Shown: positions 34,201 through 41,515, counted from the first letter of the stretch. The stretch is 64,000 nucleotides of DNA from Hyperoodon ampullatus (GCA_949752795.1 OX457057.1:102761513-102825512); one strand, 5' to 3'. The notes: generated from the sequence alone by a model not told the origin. Program-made: numbers and translations.

Positions 34201-35454
34201 GATGCTGAGGATGGCAACTTGACCTCTGAGAGCTTGTAATTGCTGGAGTCACCCAGGCATCTGGGCTAATGGGTTGGCAGACACAAGCAGAGACCATCCT
34301 TCAATAATTAATTAGTTGGAGTCACAGGAAAACAAACTCCCCAGAGCAGTTAAGACAAACAGCAACCTCCTCTATCTTAGTTACTTTAAAGCACCCAGCC
34401 CCCTTGCTGCTCCCTCCCAGCTCTAAGAACTTCTTCACCCAAAGCAAGATCTGTATTTTCCTTCAGGGTCTGTCTGAGCAGTTATAGTGACTGACATTCC
34501 CTTGAGGAAGCCCAAGAGGGAATGTGCAGACAAGACCATTTTCAGACCTTGTCTCCCAGTCCTTCAGGGCCTGAGACAGAATATCCAGGAATCTAGGGAT
34601 GGTCTAGCCCTAATTTTGTCCCAGTAATACAGGAGACAAGGGTCATGGCCCTATCAGCCAGTGAACCACTAATCCTGGGAATGTTGTTCATTCAATGCAA
34701 AGCTGAATGAGATCATTTCTGGGAGCAGTAGGATTTAGCAAAGGCTTCGAGCTGGGGGTTGTGGGGAGGTGCTGCTGCCCCTTGGAAGCCCCTCCCTTCC
34801 GCCCATTCCCTCACAGAAGGGCACCACCGCCTCCTTCCATCCAGCGGTACTCTCCCCTAATGCCCAGAAAAAGGCTGACCCACCCAATACCACTTCCACT
34901 GCTACCCCCAATTTCCTACACAAGCCCGCCACAGCCAGGTGATGTCTCTGAACACTCCGGATGGGGCACCGCCTCTGGCAGTCCCGGCGCCCTGGCGGGC
35001 CCCTGCTCCAGCGGAAAGACAGAGCGAGAAGGGGGTGTGTGCGCAGAGAAGCTGGTGGCCCCGCACCTGGTGTTACCAGGCTCCAGATGAAAACCGAGGC
35101 AGAGAGGTTCCTCAAAGGGAAGAGCCGCGCGGGGTCTCCCCCCTTTTCACCATTTCTCATTGCTCAATCTCTCTCTCTGTCGGTTCTCTCCCCCTCCATC
35201 TTTCCCTCCCTCCCCCCTCCCCACCCCGCCCGCTTTGTCTGCCTTTTTCTTACCTCCGTCTTTTTGAACACCCTGCCTTCAGGAGCCCGGCTCGGACGCC
35301 GCAGCGGTCAGCTCCCCGGGGACCCCTGCCCTGCGTCCCCGCCCAGCCCCCTCCCCTGCCCGGCCCTCTCCGCTCCGGGTCTCACCCAGAAGAGCAGGTT
35401 GAAGCCGAGCAGCAGGTACTTGATGCACCGCAGGCCCCCGCCGAAGCGCCCCAT
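4006..35454 (-). CDS. TSPAN2: Tetraspanin-2, coding exons 1-7 of 8 (last exon outside window)
   Basis: Four-pass membrane protein of the tetraspanin family, which organises membrane microdomains with integrins and other partners; TSPAN2 is known from oligodendrocytes/myelin and smooth muscle. Seven exons join in frame to 200 codons. Seen: N-terminus [21 protein letters not shown]1 about residues 14-36; short loop to about 58; TM2 about 59-80 with the juxtamembrane CC pair (77-78); TM3 about 91-111; large extracellular loop about 112-186 with the tetraspanin CCG signature (151-153), further cysteines at 164 and 174 (a four-cysteine CD9-type loop) and an N-glycosylation sequon NGT at 139-141; TM4 begins near 187. 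The family member is 221 residues, so about 21 residues (end of TM4 and tail) are missing; no matching exon was found in 1-4005, so it should lie left of the window. All borders are GT-AG, with no stop or frameshift, so the gene looks intact. C10 and C77/C78 are candidate palmitoylation sites by family analogy. Confidence 0.97.
4915..5110 (-). repeat. L2 LINE 3' end relic
   Basis: Begins with ATTCATTCATT units, then CAACAAATATTTCTTGAGCATCTGCC, the complement of the L2 tail with its TGAA repeats, and continues to GGAGCTCATAGTTTAG. Confidence 0.7.
5560..6065 (+). repeat. L2 LINE relic
   Basis: About 500 bases of sense L2: CTGCTAAAAGCAACGGCTTCTCC, GGGCCTGGAATGACCTTCCTT, then GGCATAGTGCCTGCCACG and AATAAAGG at the 3' end. 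Diverged and non-coding. Confidence 0.7.
6365..6436 (-). CDS. TSPAN2: TSPAN2 coding exon 6 (CCG motif)
   Basis: 72 nt, codons 149-172, reading [11 protein letters not shown], then [11 protein letters not shown]. The acceptor is CTCTCTAG before TTTCAG; the TTTCAG inside the exon could be mistaken for the acceptor, but only the upstream AG keeps the F-Q before CCG. The donor is GTAAGC. The exon carries the family-defining CCG and the third loop cysteine. Phase 0. Confidence 0.95.
6437..7882. other. TSPAN2 intron 5
   Basis: It contains one young CHR SINE (7034-7239). The rest shows no recognised repeat or conserved element; 7430-7600 has MIR-like phrases (ATTTTACAACTGAGG) too degraded to call. 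Confidence 0.6.
7034..7239 (+). mobile_element. CHR SINE (short form)
   Basis: Starts GGGCTTCCCTGGTGGTGCAG (tRNA-derived A-box region), has the GGTTCG B-box core and ends ACCGC plus a poly(A) of 14. Target-site duplication CCTGGCCAG at 7025-7033 and 7242-7250. It is antisense to TSPAN2. Confidence 0.95.
7883..7981 (-). CDS. TSPAN2: TSPAN2 coding exon 5
   Basis: 99 nt, codons 116-148, from GCT after a T-rich CAG acceptor to ACA before donor GTAAGTG. It encodes the first part of the large extracellular loop ([17 protein letters not shown] onward), including the NGT sequon at 139-141. Phase 0 at both ends. The frame stays open past the donor, but the exon 6 sequence resumes exactly at FQCCG. 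Confidence 0.96.
7982..9273. other. TSPAN2 intron 4
   Basis: It contains a MER5-like DNA-transposon fragment (8228-8325) and a short degenerate CA-rich tract at about 9080-9105. The rest is AT-rich unique sequence with nothing recognised. Confidence 0.6.
8228..8325. repeat. MER5-type hAT DNA transposon fragment
   Basis: GGAGGTTCTCAACCTTGAATGG is the terminal-repeat side, followed by CCCCAGATTCCTGGGCCCCAGCC and CAGGTGATTCTGGTGCA, typical of MER5-group non-autonomous Charlie elements. Truncated. Confidence 0.6.
9274..9348 (-). CDS. TSPAN2: TSPAN2 coding exon 4
   Basis: 75 nt, codons 91-115. The acceptor ends CTCTACAG before TTTTTTACC and the donor is GTAAGTA. It encodes TM3 ([20 protein letters not shown]) and the first residues of the large extracellular loop, IGKDV. 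The acidic residue at 114 differs from the glycine I recall in human TSPAN2. Phase 0 at both ends. It was too short to stand out as an open reading frame and was found by reading the minus strand between exons 3 and 5. Confidence 0.93.
9495..9930 (-). repeat. L2 LINE relic
   Basis: Starts CATTCATTCACTCATTAATTCATT, then TTATTGAGCATTTGCTCTGTGCCAGG, the complement of the L2 3' end. The later TGGCTTCCCTGAGGAGGTGG belongs to the internal part. Diverged. Confidence 0.7.
10069..10370 (+). mobile_element. CHR SINE (long form)
   Basis: The same tRNA-derived head as the short copies, but the body continues past the usual short-form end with CGCAACTAGAGAAAGCCC and GAAATGAAGACCCAAC to an AATAAAT-rich tail. 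Target-site duplication GAGGTCAGGAGAAG at 10055-10068 and GAGATCAGGAGAAG at 10376-10389 (one mismatch). Confidence 0.92.
10861..10958 (-). CDS. TSPAN2: TSPAN2 coding exon 3
   Basis: 98 nt, completing codon 58 and then codons 59-90. The acceptor tract ends CCCCCCAG and the donor is GTAAGT. It encodes TM2 ([18 protein letters not shown]) and the short cytoplasmic loop with the CCGA and ESQC cysteines, a usual palmitoylation area in tetraspanins. It exits in phase 0. Confidence 0.96.
11766..12012 (-). repeat. MIR SINE relic
   Basis: The complement of MIR: CCAGGCACTGTTCTAAGCACC, ATTATTATCTCCATTTTTTCAG, AGGTTAAGTGACTTGCCC and a degraded tRNA end at about 12000. Confidence 0.78.
14470..14565 (-). 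repeat. MIR SINE fragment
   Basis: A short complement of the MIR 3' half: AGCTGTTAGTTATTGAGTGCTG, then TTCTAGGAGCTTAACATACATTAG. Truncated. Confidence 0.55.
14774..15025 (-). repeat. MIR SINE relic
   Basis: TAATAACAGCTGACATTTATTGAG, CAACCCTATGAGGTATG, TTTCACAGATTAGGAATCTGAGAC and CACTCCTATGCTGCACT are in MIR order on the complement. Confidence 0.78.
18190..18560 (+). repeat. L2 LINE relic
   Basis: Sense L2 phrases: ACATTCAAGGCCCTCTATG, ACCATGCCCATATCCTTTAC and CAAACCTAACTCAAATCCTTC. Diverged and non-coding. Confidence 0.55.
19330..19432 (-). CDS. TSPAN2: TSPAN2 coding exon 2
   Basis: 103 nt, codons 24-57 plus one base of codon 58. The acceptor is CTTTCAG before CTGGCA and the donor is GTGAGT. 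It encodes the rest of TM1 ([13 protein letters not shown]) and the small extracellular loop ending PEYFYM. The exit phase is 1 and is completed by GG at the start of exon 3 to make a glycine, as expected for this gene. A 16 kb intron separates it from exon 1. Confidence 0.96.
21242..21258 (+). promoter_or_regulatory. DR5 nuclear-receptor element in TSPAN2 intron 1
   Basis: AGGTCA-TTGTG-AGGTCA: two perfect half-sites in direct repeat with a five-base gap, the arrangement favoured by RAR/RXR. A third AGGTCA lies at 21213-21218, because a unit reading GAGGTCATTGCTGTTT occurs twice (from 21212 and from 21252). It is 1.8 kb from exon 2 on the intron 1 side. Binding is inferred from the motif only. 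Confidence 0.45.
22330..22690 (-). repeat. Probable L2 LINE relic
   Basis: Degraded complement of L2: GGTACCGTGTTAAGCATTAGGG near the left end and GCCAGGCAGAGGGAACAGTG near 22595. Weaker than the other L2 calls. Confidence 0.45.
23090..23215 (-). repeat. L2 LINE 3' end relic
   Basis: CATTTAATAAACATTTGTTGAGC, then TGTCGTGAGCCAGGAGGCAAGG and GGATCTCAGGGGCTAGTGG, the complement of the L2 3' end. Confidence 0.55.
23426..23641 (+). pseudogene. Unidentified ORF, possible processed-pseudogene relic
   Basis: A 71-codon frame ending in a Lys/Gln/Leu-rich, coiled-coil-like segment ([18 protein letters not shown]). Just upstream, another frame reads a run of charged residues ([18 protein letters not shown]), and after the stop similar protein-like sequence may continue. 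This could be a decayed retrocopy of a coiled-coil gene or chance. I could not identify a parent gene. Confidence 0.2.
24160..24490 (+). repeat. L2 LINE relic
   Basis: Sense L2: CTCATGTCACTTCCTCTGCGAAG, GAGCTATGTGAGGGCAGGGACAG, CCCAAGCACCTACCCC and a tail with TTAAATGAATGAATGG. Confidence 0.7.
24512..24878 (+). repeat. LTR-like relic (probable MaLR-type solo LTR)
   Basis: Contains TTGACTGAATTGTGTTCCC, TGCGTTGAAGCCCTAACCC, GATGAGGTCATGAGGGTGGGG, then CCAGAACTGTGAGAAATAAATT (polyadenylation signal) and TTTAAGCCACCCAATCTA, a pattern common in mammalian LTR relics. No internal retroviral genes were seen. The family name is uncertain. Confidence 0.55.
25194..25236 (+). repeat. (AC)n microsatellite
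   Basis: About 21 uninterrupted AC dinucleotides in intron 1; it reads as (GT)n on the coding strand. Likely length-polymorphic. Confidence 0.97.
27372..27570 (+). repeat. MIR SINE relic
   Basis: Sense MIR: GGGTTTGAATCAGGCTCTGCC, GGGCAAATCCCTTAACCTC, then GGGGGTAATAATAGTGCC and GATTAAATGAG. Confidence 0.78.
27945..28118. repeat. Non-autonomous DNA transposon relic with terminal inverted repeats
   Basis: GTGCTGTCCAATACTGCAGCC at the left pairs imperfectly with CACCATATTGGAGAGTGCAG at the right. The internal CACTTGAGATGTGGCTAGTGC and CCACATGTGGTTAGTAGC are typical of a common mammalian MER element. Family not assigned with certainty. Confidence 0.6.
28165..28375 (+). repeat. MIR SINE relic
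   Basis: GAGTGGTTAAGAGGACAG, CCCAGCTCTGCCACTGGCC, CTCTCTGTACCTCTGTTTCC and TCATTGTGAGGATTAAGG are in MIR order. Confidence 0.75.
28700..28915 (+). repeat. MIR SINE relic
   Basis: GAACACAGGGTTTAAAATCAG, GGGTGTGAATCTTGGCTTTGC, CTGTAAAATGGGGATTAC and GGGATTGTTGTGATTCATG are in MIR order. Confidence 0.7.
29410..29616 (+). mobile_element. CHR SINE (short form), young
   Basis: A full short-form CHR from GGGCTTCCCTGGTGGCGCAG to ACCGC and poly(A). Perfect 13-base target-site duplication AGAAATGAGAGCC at 29397-29409 and 29617-29629. It is antisense to TSPAN2. Confidence 0.96.
29670..29818. repeat. MER5-type hAT DNA transposon relic
   Basis: GGTGCTTCTCAAAGTGTG at one end and AAAGTTTGAGAGGCACTG at the other form imperfect terminal inverted repeats. 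Internal CATCAGCATCATCTGGGGGC fits the MER5 group. Confidence 0.7.
30060..30180 (+). repeat. L2 LINE 3' end fragment
   Basis: Phrases ATCAAGGACTGTGTCTTAACC, TGCCGGGCACATAGTTGG and a degraded terminal region. Short and diverged. Confidence 0.5.
30355..30560 (-). repeat. MIR SINE relic
   Basis: The complement of MIR: AATACTTTACATATATTTAC, TATAGATGAGGAAATGGAGGC and CAAAGAGGTTAAACAGC. Confidence 0.7.
30880..31082 (-). mobile_element. CHR SINE (short form)
   Basis: A T-rich tail (30880-30890), then GCGGTACACAGGCCTCTCAC through to GCCACCAGGGAAGCCC, the exact complement order of the CHR SINE. It is in the sense orientation of TSPAN2. A possible short duplication CAGGT flanks it, but this is weak. 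Confidence 0.93.
31291..31300. promoter_or_regulatory. Perfect CArG box (SRF site) in TSPAN2 intron 1
   Basis: CCATATATGG is an exact and palindromic match to the SRF consensus CC(A/T)6GG. It lies about 4.15 kb downstream of the start codon in apparently unique sequence between a CHR SINE (to 31082) and a T-rich stretch (31430). Smooth-muscle genes driven by SRF/myocardin commonly carry such sites in the promoter or first intron. Function is inferred. Confidence 0.5.
32455..32600 (-). repeat. L2 LINE 3' end relic
   Basis: CATCAATTCTTTCTACAG, GGTACTGTTAGGCGCTGGAG and ATGAACAAGACAGAAAAAG follow the complement of the L2 3' end. Confidence 0.6.
32690..32925 (-). repeat. MIR SINE relic
   Basis: The complement of MIR: AAATGCTTTCTATGTGCCAGG, GATACTTTACATATTTCC and AGCTGAGAAAACAGGGCTAG, with an internal A-rich expansion at about 32740-32765. 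Confidence 0.55.
33346..33369. repeat. (TA)n microsatellite
   Basis: About 11-12 TA dinucleotides inside an AT-rich stretch at 33330-33420. Confidence 0.9.
33449..33640. repeat. MER5A-like hAT DNA transposon relic, near complete
   Basis: The terminal inverted repeats are clear: GAGTGGTTCTCAAACTT at the left and CTTTGAGAACCACTGG at the right. Internal CCTCCAGAATTTCTGATTC and CCCAGGAGGTGCTGATGCTAC are hallmarks of MER5A. Confidence 0.85.
33641..33892 (+). repeat. MIR SINE relic
   Basis: Nearly complete and well preserved: TTGAATCCCACCTCTGCCAC, GTGACCTTGGGCAAG, GGGGATAATAATAGTATGC and TGCTCAATAAATGTTGCC. It abuts the MER5A relic. Confidence 0.85.
35386..35454 (-). CDS. TSPAN2: TSPAN2 coding exon 1
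   Basis: Codons 1-23, from the ATG at 35454-35452 to a TGG codon followed by donor GTGAGA. The start context has A at -3 and G at +4, a strong Kozak site, and matches the known TSPAN2 N-terminus. It encodes the cytoplasmic N-terminus with a conserved Cys at residue 10 and the first half of TM1. The intron is phase 0. It lies within a dense CpG island; the 5'UTR must extend to higher coordinates but its start cannot be fixed from sequence. Confidence 0.96.
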
Positions 35455-35700
35455 GCTGCGGCCCCGGCGGCGGGATCCCGAGTCCCCAGGCCCGGGCTCG
35501 GAGCTCCGGCAGCGCCGGGAGCCGGCGGGGAGGGGGCGGAGCGCGAGGGGCCTTGGGCGGGGCCTGCGGGGGGGCTGGGGGGCGGGGCGGCGGGGCTGGA
35601 GCCGGCACAGGTTGAGAGAGGGCCGGGGAGGACCCCGAGCCAAGAAGCTGGCGATGAGTGGGAGCGCCGCTGGGTGGTTGTCGAGCGGCCAGAAGGAGCA
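35455..35700 (-). promoter_or_regulatory. TSPAN2: Probable TSPAN2 core promoter and 5'UTR
   Basis: Immediately upstream of the ATG on the minus strand. GC boxes (GGGCGG on the plus strand) lie at 35534-35539, 35555-35560, 35580-35585 and 35585-35590, which fits Sp1-type sites of a TATA-less CpG promoter. No convincing TATA box was seen. The transcription start cannot be placed exactly from sequence. Confidence 0.6.
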
Positions 35701-36464
35701 GGTACCCCGCTCACCTCCGGAACGAGAGGCCGCCTCCTTCCCTCCCCAGGCCGAGCGACGCGCCCCGCAGGCACCCCTCTCGCGGTGGTTATCGGAGCAT
35801 CTGCGAGGAAGGAGCGTCCACTGGGGACCCGAGACCCATTTAATCAGCGCTCTGTGCAGAGACTCATTTGAGGCCTGCGGTGATGGTTGAGAATAAGGAC
35901 ATGGCCCTGGTGGCTATGGAAACTAGGAAGATGGCCTCGGGTAGAAGCGATAAGTAGGACCCAAAGCCGCCCAGAAGCTGGCAGTACCCGTCGCGGGACA
36001 CCCGGCCCGGGGCACCCGGTCCCAGGATGTGATTCCCTAGCGCCTTGCGAGCGCACAGGCCGCGGAAGCAGCTTCTAGGGGACCCTCCCTCGGCCCCTTC
36101 CGCGCGACTCCAACTCTTACCTTAATAGGCAAGAACTGGGAGAAGGCGTGGGATGCGGCTTCCCTGCGCCCAGAAGGCTGCGACCCATCCTGCTCGGCCT
36201 GGCCAGCGGAGGGGAGTCAGACACCCCGGGTCCTGCTGTGTTCGACTGATGGGAGAGCTTGGAAAGGAATCCAAATCCTCGGGGATTATTGTGATGTGGA
36301 AATGGGAGCAAAGCGGGGGAGGTTTTGTTTCGCTTTGTTTTGTTAAGTTAAGGGTCTGGTGGGGAAACCAGGCACCCACTCCGATTGACTAAGTGTCTGC
36401 AACATGTGGTGCCAGGCAGTACGGGGGCGACAAGAAAGTGTAAAATCCGGGGAGCCTATGCATT

Positions 36465-36800
36465 AATTCAGTAAAACTTTAAGTGCCCGTTATAGGCCAG
36501 GAATAGTAGCAAGCCCCGGGGACTCGACAACGAGGAGACAGCCAGGCCTGCTGCAACTGGCTCTGGTGGTAGAGACAGACCTATGAGCAAATTATAGCAA
36601 GGTGAGGACGTGGGGCAAGGTTCTGGGAAGCACCGCCTGCCCTCTTGGCACTGGGCAGGGAAGGCTTTGCTGAGGAAAGTGGGCCTGAGCCGAGTCCTGA
36701 ATGAGTCTGAGCAGAGGGGAAGAGCAGACGGGGCCGCACGTGCCAAAGCACAGGGCTGGAGAAGCCAGGGCCTCCTGGGGGGCCTGTGAGAAGGGGAGCA
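36465..36800 (-). repeat. L2 LINE relic
   Basis: ATTCAGTAAAACTTTAAGTGCC, TAGGCCAGGAATAGTAGC, then AAGGCTTTGCTGAGGAAAG and GGGGAAGAGCAGACGG match the complement of L2 in order. Confidence 0.65.
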
Positions 36801-36879
36801 GCCCAAGTGGAGCAGAGGGAGGTGAGTGGGGATGGTGCTAGGGCACAGCTTTCAGTCAGCTCACAAAAGTGCCAAGCTG

Positions 36880-37030
36880 TCCTGGGGCCTCAGTTTCCTC
36901 ATCTGCAACATGGAGATACTAGTACATACCTCGTGGAGTTGTGCAGGTTAATGAGTTAATATTTGTAAAGTACCTAGAACAGTGTCTGGCACAGAGTAAA
37001 TAAGTACAATATAAGGGTTAGCTATCACTG
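36880..37030 (+). repeat. MIR SINE relic (3' part)
   Basis: GGCCTCAGTTTCCTCATCTGC, TTAATGAGTTAATATTTGTAAAG and AACAGTGTCTGGCACAGAG. Confidence 0.75.
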
Positions 37031-37769
37031 TGTTGTACTCTACCAGTCAGTTTCTACCATGTTGCCGTCTTTGCCATCTGTGTCTTTGGACATTTGTTTG
37101 AATATCTCATGAATTTTAACTTATGAAAATGAAGAGAAGACAGAAGAATGAACGTGTGGATTCTGGTAATAAGCATAAGCCCCAAATAGTGAAATAGGGG
37201 CAGAGATGGAAGTCATTAGGAACGCAGAAAGAGGCACATCTTTAGTTTCAGTCAAACACTTATTGTCCTCTCTGATCTATCAAAAAAGAAAAGAACTAAA
37301 GAACAGTGTCTAGTACATGGTAGGCGTTTAGGAAATCTCTGAACTAAATGAACAACAATGATATGATACTTTAAATATATTGTTGAATTTTATGTCTCTA
37401 AGACAAAATACATTTAAAGACTATATATTCTCGACCCTCTGGGAACAGAACCCCTATTATAAATCTGTTATTCTTTCACACTACAGTTTTAGCACACATG
37501 CCTTAGAGACAGAGGGTTGCCTGCCTAATGTAACAGATGTAGATTTTGAGTGTAGACTTCCCCAGCCACCCACCCTCCAACAAAGCTGTGTCTTAGGGGG
37601 ACTGACCCTTGACAGGACTAGGGCATCCTAACTGATAACACGTGTTCAAGAGTACATCATTATATGAAAGTAGGAGACTACATTAAATGAAATAAGGAAG
37701 TTAGCCTTTACAGTAGACGTTATGCAAAACCAGAGACAGGAGCTAAAGCAGGGCGTAAGATGGTTAGAT

Positions 37770-38115
37770 TTCTATTTTTAGTCAAATTGGGGCTGCATGG
37801 AGGATGCTTTGAAGTTAAGGCTTGAGACTAATTAAGAGACTACTATTGCAGTTCAGGTAAGAAATGAGAACCTGAACCAAGACTGTGGCAATGGGTATAG
37901 GAAGGAGGCTCAGATTTGAGAGGTATTCAAAAGCTTGATGAAAGATCAAGACAGATTGGATATAGGGATAGGAGGGGAAAGAGAGGAGAGGATGACTCCT
38001 GGGTTTCTTACCTGGGTGAGTAACTAGGCAGATCATGGAACCATTAACACAGATAGAGCTTATAGACGATGGAGCAGGTTTTGGGGAGAATGTTACAGAT
38101 ACTGTAGGTGGGCTC
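37770..38115 (-). repeat. L2 LINE internal relic
   Basis: CTATTGCAGTTCAGGTAAG, TGACTCCTGGGTTTCTTACC and GGAGCAGGTTTTGGGGAG match, in order, the complement of an internal L2 segment often found in mammalian introns. Confidence 0.6.
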
Positions 38116-38295
38116 ACCTGTCACCCAATCCTATGTCCAATTTAGAGGATAGGAAGGTTAAGTACTTGCTTCCTGGTATCCTTTGCAGGTAGGGGTGGTG
38201 GTAGGACACAGTTCTGATTAATGGGATTTATGTTGAAGTCTGTTGGGAGGTTTCTGGAAAACCTGAAATTGTCTTGGTAAATGGTTCAGTTGTGG

Positions 38296-38667
38296 GACTT
38301 CCCTGGTGGTGCAGTGGTTAAGAATCCACCTGCCAATGCAGGGGACACAGGTTTGATCCTTGGTCCAGGAAGATCCCACATGCTGCAGAGCAACTAAGCC
38401 TGTGCACCACAACTACTGAGCCTGCGCTCTAGAACCTGCGAGCTACAACTACTGAGCCCACGTGCCACAGCCACTAAAGTCCGTGAGCCTAGAGCCCGTG
38501 CTCCACAACAAGAGAAGCCACCGCAATGAGAAGCGTGTGCACTGCAACGAAGGGTGGCCCCTGCTCACCGTGACTAGAGAAAGCCCGCGCGCAGCAATGA
38601 AGACCCGACGCAGCCAAAAATAATAAATAAATAAATAAACAAATAAATAAATTTATTAAAAAAAAAA
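38296..38667 (+). mobile_element. CHR SINE (long form, about 370 bp)
   Basis: The head GACTTCCCTGGTGGTGCAG, then an expanded body with the ACAACTACTGAGCC phrase repeated, CTAGAGAAAGCCCGCG, GCAATGAAGACCCGACG and an AAATA-rich tail. Target-site duplication GGTTCAGTTGT at 38283-38293 and GGTTCAATTGT at 38668-38678 (one mismatch). Confidence 0.92.
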
Positions 38668-38678
38668 GGTTCAATTGT

Positions 38679-41470
38679 CACTGGCGTTGCTTCCTTCCCT
38701 TTTTTCCTGTCTTGAACTCAGGCATGATACCTAGAGCTGTAGAACATTTTGTGACTATGAGGAAAGGCCAAGAGTATTGCAGACCTGCCAGCCAGGATAT
38801 CATTGAACTGCTGAACCAACACCAGCAGGCACCTATCTCCAGGTTTCTTGTTATGTAGGAAAAATAACCCTCATTTTGTTTGACACTTATATTCTGTTAC
38901 TTGTAGCTGATGATATTTTAACTGACATATGAAGACAATAAATTCATGTTTAGATCTGTTGAGTTTTAAATGTGATGGGAAATCCAGATGATGTGTCCAA
39001 GAGACAGATGGAAATATGATTGGGATTCTGGAGAGAGGTTTGGACTGTAAGTTTAAATTAAAGATTCATCAGCAAATGTTGATACTAGAAACCAGTGGTC
39101 TCCAAACTTTTGCTCACATGTTCCCTAAAAGAATTATGAAAAAATATCTTCTCCCTTGCACATTTCCCCCAATATTTTATTATGAATATTTTCAGGCATA
39201 CAAAAAAGTTGAAAGAATTGAGCAGTGAACACCATATACTCGCCACCTAGATTCTACTATAGCTGATTCACTTTGTTATAAAGCAGAAACTAACACACCA
39301 TTGTAAAGCAATTTTACTCCAATAAAGATGTTATAAAAAAAATTCCAATCAGAAATTTTATCATGATTTACAAGAATCAATATCTAGTGATGTATATAAC
39401 ATTTTTGTATATTTCTATTTTTGTGACATACTGTCGGTAGGGCATATGTCAGTCAAGCACACCCATGCGTAACTTATTTCCAGTTTATTAAAAGTCAATA
39501 TAATTCCATCTGCTTCCTCAAATTACCCTTAAGGCATTTTAGTAGCATAGTACACCCAAAAATGTAATATACCAGCATTTTTACTCATAACAAATCAGAT
39601 TTAATATTATACTTTATCAGATTCAATCTTCAGTTTGTATTATTGCAGATATTATTCTACTTTAAGAAATAAGCTGCATTTAAAATTTTTAAATGCACAC
39701 CAACTATCATCTACGTTTAGCAAATGTCTGCTTACATCAAAGAATATAGAAAGCCTTCTTCAAGTAGTCCTTACTGCGAAAATCATAGTTTTTTGGAACT
39801 ACAACAAATAGTTTGAATTAATAAAAACGTTTGAACTTAAAAAAAATACTTTTTACTTTAGTTACATTACTTACCTCTACATCTGTCCATTTGTCAGCCT
39901 ATCTTATTTTTTATGCATTTCCAGATAAATTTTAGACATTAATAGATTTTACCCCTAAACTCTTCAGAATGAATAACAGTAACTAGAGGTCAAATATTTG
40001 CTTACAGTGTTTCTTTTTTTAGATAAAATTTATCTGAATGAAATGTTCACATTTTAAGCATACCCTCTGATGATTTTTGACAAATACTTTTGCCTTTCTA
40101 ACTCCAAACCCTATTAAGGTATAGGACATTACTATCACCACTGAAAAGTTCCCGTGTACCTTTTCCCAGTCAATCCATGACCCCACCTCTCCTAGAGAAA
40201 ACTACTGTTTTGATTTTTTTTTTTTACTATATATAGATTAGTTTTTCCTGTTACACAATATTATATAAATGGAATTGTACAGTATTTACCCTCACACATT
40301 GTTGACATAGAAAATTATTTATTATAAGTTTGACTATATGCAAAAGATGTCATTTCTGATGTATTTCAAATTTTGACATTTTAAAAGAAAATGGTCACAT
40401 CCCTCATTTTAATGCATTCAATAGAAACTAAATACCAGTGTGATCGGCTACCAACCATCATCCATTTTTTTTCTTTTATCAGATTTGATATTTGAAATGA
40501 CAACATGAAGTTTTTGATCAAGACTTGTAGATGATGGTATCTTCAATTTTTAAACATTCCTCATTGATGAGAAACTTAATTCAAAATAATTTTTTAAATT
40601 GAGGTATAATTGACATGCAACATTATATTAATTTTGGGTGTACAACATAATGATTTAACATTTGTATATATGCATCATCTATTTTAAAAAGTACATGAAA
40701 AAGCTCCTCTTTAATATGGTGAAAGTTTTATGTCTTTCTTTTTTCTCCTTAAACTTGTATTTTATTTCACTTTTTCCATGAAGTGTAATCCTAAAGCAAT
40801 GCATTTTTATGTGTGAAAGATTTTTCTTGAATGTTCTTTTATACTTGTTCAAACAAATATTATTATATGTTTATTAAAAGAAATTAATGTTTCCTTCTGA
40901 GACCATAAGGCTCTGAGTGTTAATTAATTTCTTCTAGGCTGAGTTATCATTAAAATTATTCTTAGTATACAATTAATTAAAATAACAAATACAATATAAA
41001 TAAGCAATCATTAAACATAAAATATTACTGGAAATGCATCTGTTAGTGAGACTGGTGGGGTTGGGATGTTTTTCTACTAGTTCATGTATCCATCAATGAA
41101 TATTCCTTATTGCTAGAACAACACAGAGCTCAGCATAGATTCCCTTAATATTTTTTATTGCTTTGATATTAATGCTAAGAAACTTTGTTTAGACAAATAA
41201 GTAGATGAGGATGGAAGGAGTTGTTACAGCAATGCCAGTCAATTCTTTAAACCCCTTCTGAATTGTATGCCCCAATTCACATACTGATCTATCATCAAAA
41301 ACTATTTCTAATGATCAATCAGCTGACAACTTTAGTGTTTCTTCAATTTTATTTAAAGCATAGTTGGAACCCTTCTAACTTACAAGAGCATTTGCTACCC
41401 ATGTTATAGTCATTCACTATATTAATGTCATTGTTAGTGGTCTCAGTACCTAAGGAATTTTTCAAGGTGC
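38679..41470. other. AT-rich flank with decayed LINE-like sequence
   Basis: 39100-41100 is strongly AT-rich and includes fragments resembling old L1 3' regions in either orientation (around 39150-39250, 40100-40290 and 40590-40660, where GAGGTATAATTGACATGCAAC is a common L1 phrase). Nothing codes here. Confidence 0.5.
39259..39342 (+). mobile_element. Extremely 5'-truncated L1 (3' tail only)
   Basis: 84 bases: TAGCTGATTCACTTTGTTAT, then CAGAAACTAACACACCATTG and CCAATAAAGATGTTAT with poly(A). This is the same 3' end as the copies at 47608 and 61920, dropped into older sequence. Confidence 0.8.
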
Positions 41471-41476
41471 TGCCAA

Positions 41477-41485
<9 letters not shown>

Positions 41486-41515
<30 letters not shown>

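Larger units (their letters stand above)
19433..35385. other. TSPAN2 intron 1
   Basis: About 16 kb, the longest intron. It contains the DR5 element, the CArG box, an (AC)n microsatellite, an LTR-like relic, two CHR SINEs, and several MIR, L2 and hAT relics listed separately. A T-rich tract lies at 20068-20098. Stretches with nothing recognised include 19450-21200, 21900-22320, 25240-27360 and 31300-32450; 31440-31780 and 33980-34350 read as unique, moderately AT-rich sequence that could hold conserved elements. Confidence 0.55.
34950..35830. promoter_or_regulatory. TSPAN2: CpG island over TSPAN2 exon 1
   Basis: A strongly GC- and CpG-rich block, densest at about 35270-35800, surrounds the start codon and contrasts with the AT-rich flanks. 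It contains long open frames on both strands, which is the usual artefact of GC-rich DNA lacking TAA/TAG. Limits are by eye. Confidence 0.85.
35840..38295. other. TSPAN2 upstream flank, proximal 2.5 kb
   Basis: CpG density falls off by about 36.2 kb. Two L2 relics (36465-36800 and 37770-38115) and a MIR relic (36880-37030) lie here. 37040-37760 holds nothing recognised. No second gene was found. Confidence 0.6.

Noticed and set aside
34707..35160. Second gene diverging from the TSPAN2 promoter
   Set aside because: No splice structure, conserved protein or start context was found on the plus strand. A non-coding divergent transcript is possible but cannot be shown from sequence.
34939..35890. 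Two overlapping plus-strand open frames of about 310 codons across the TSPAN2 CpG island
   Set aside because: They lie antisense to exon 1, are compositionally driven (Pro/Arg/Gly/Ala-rich) and overlap each other in different frames. GC-rich DNA lacks stops, so this is a composition artefact.
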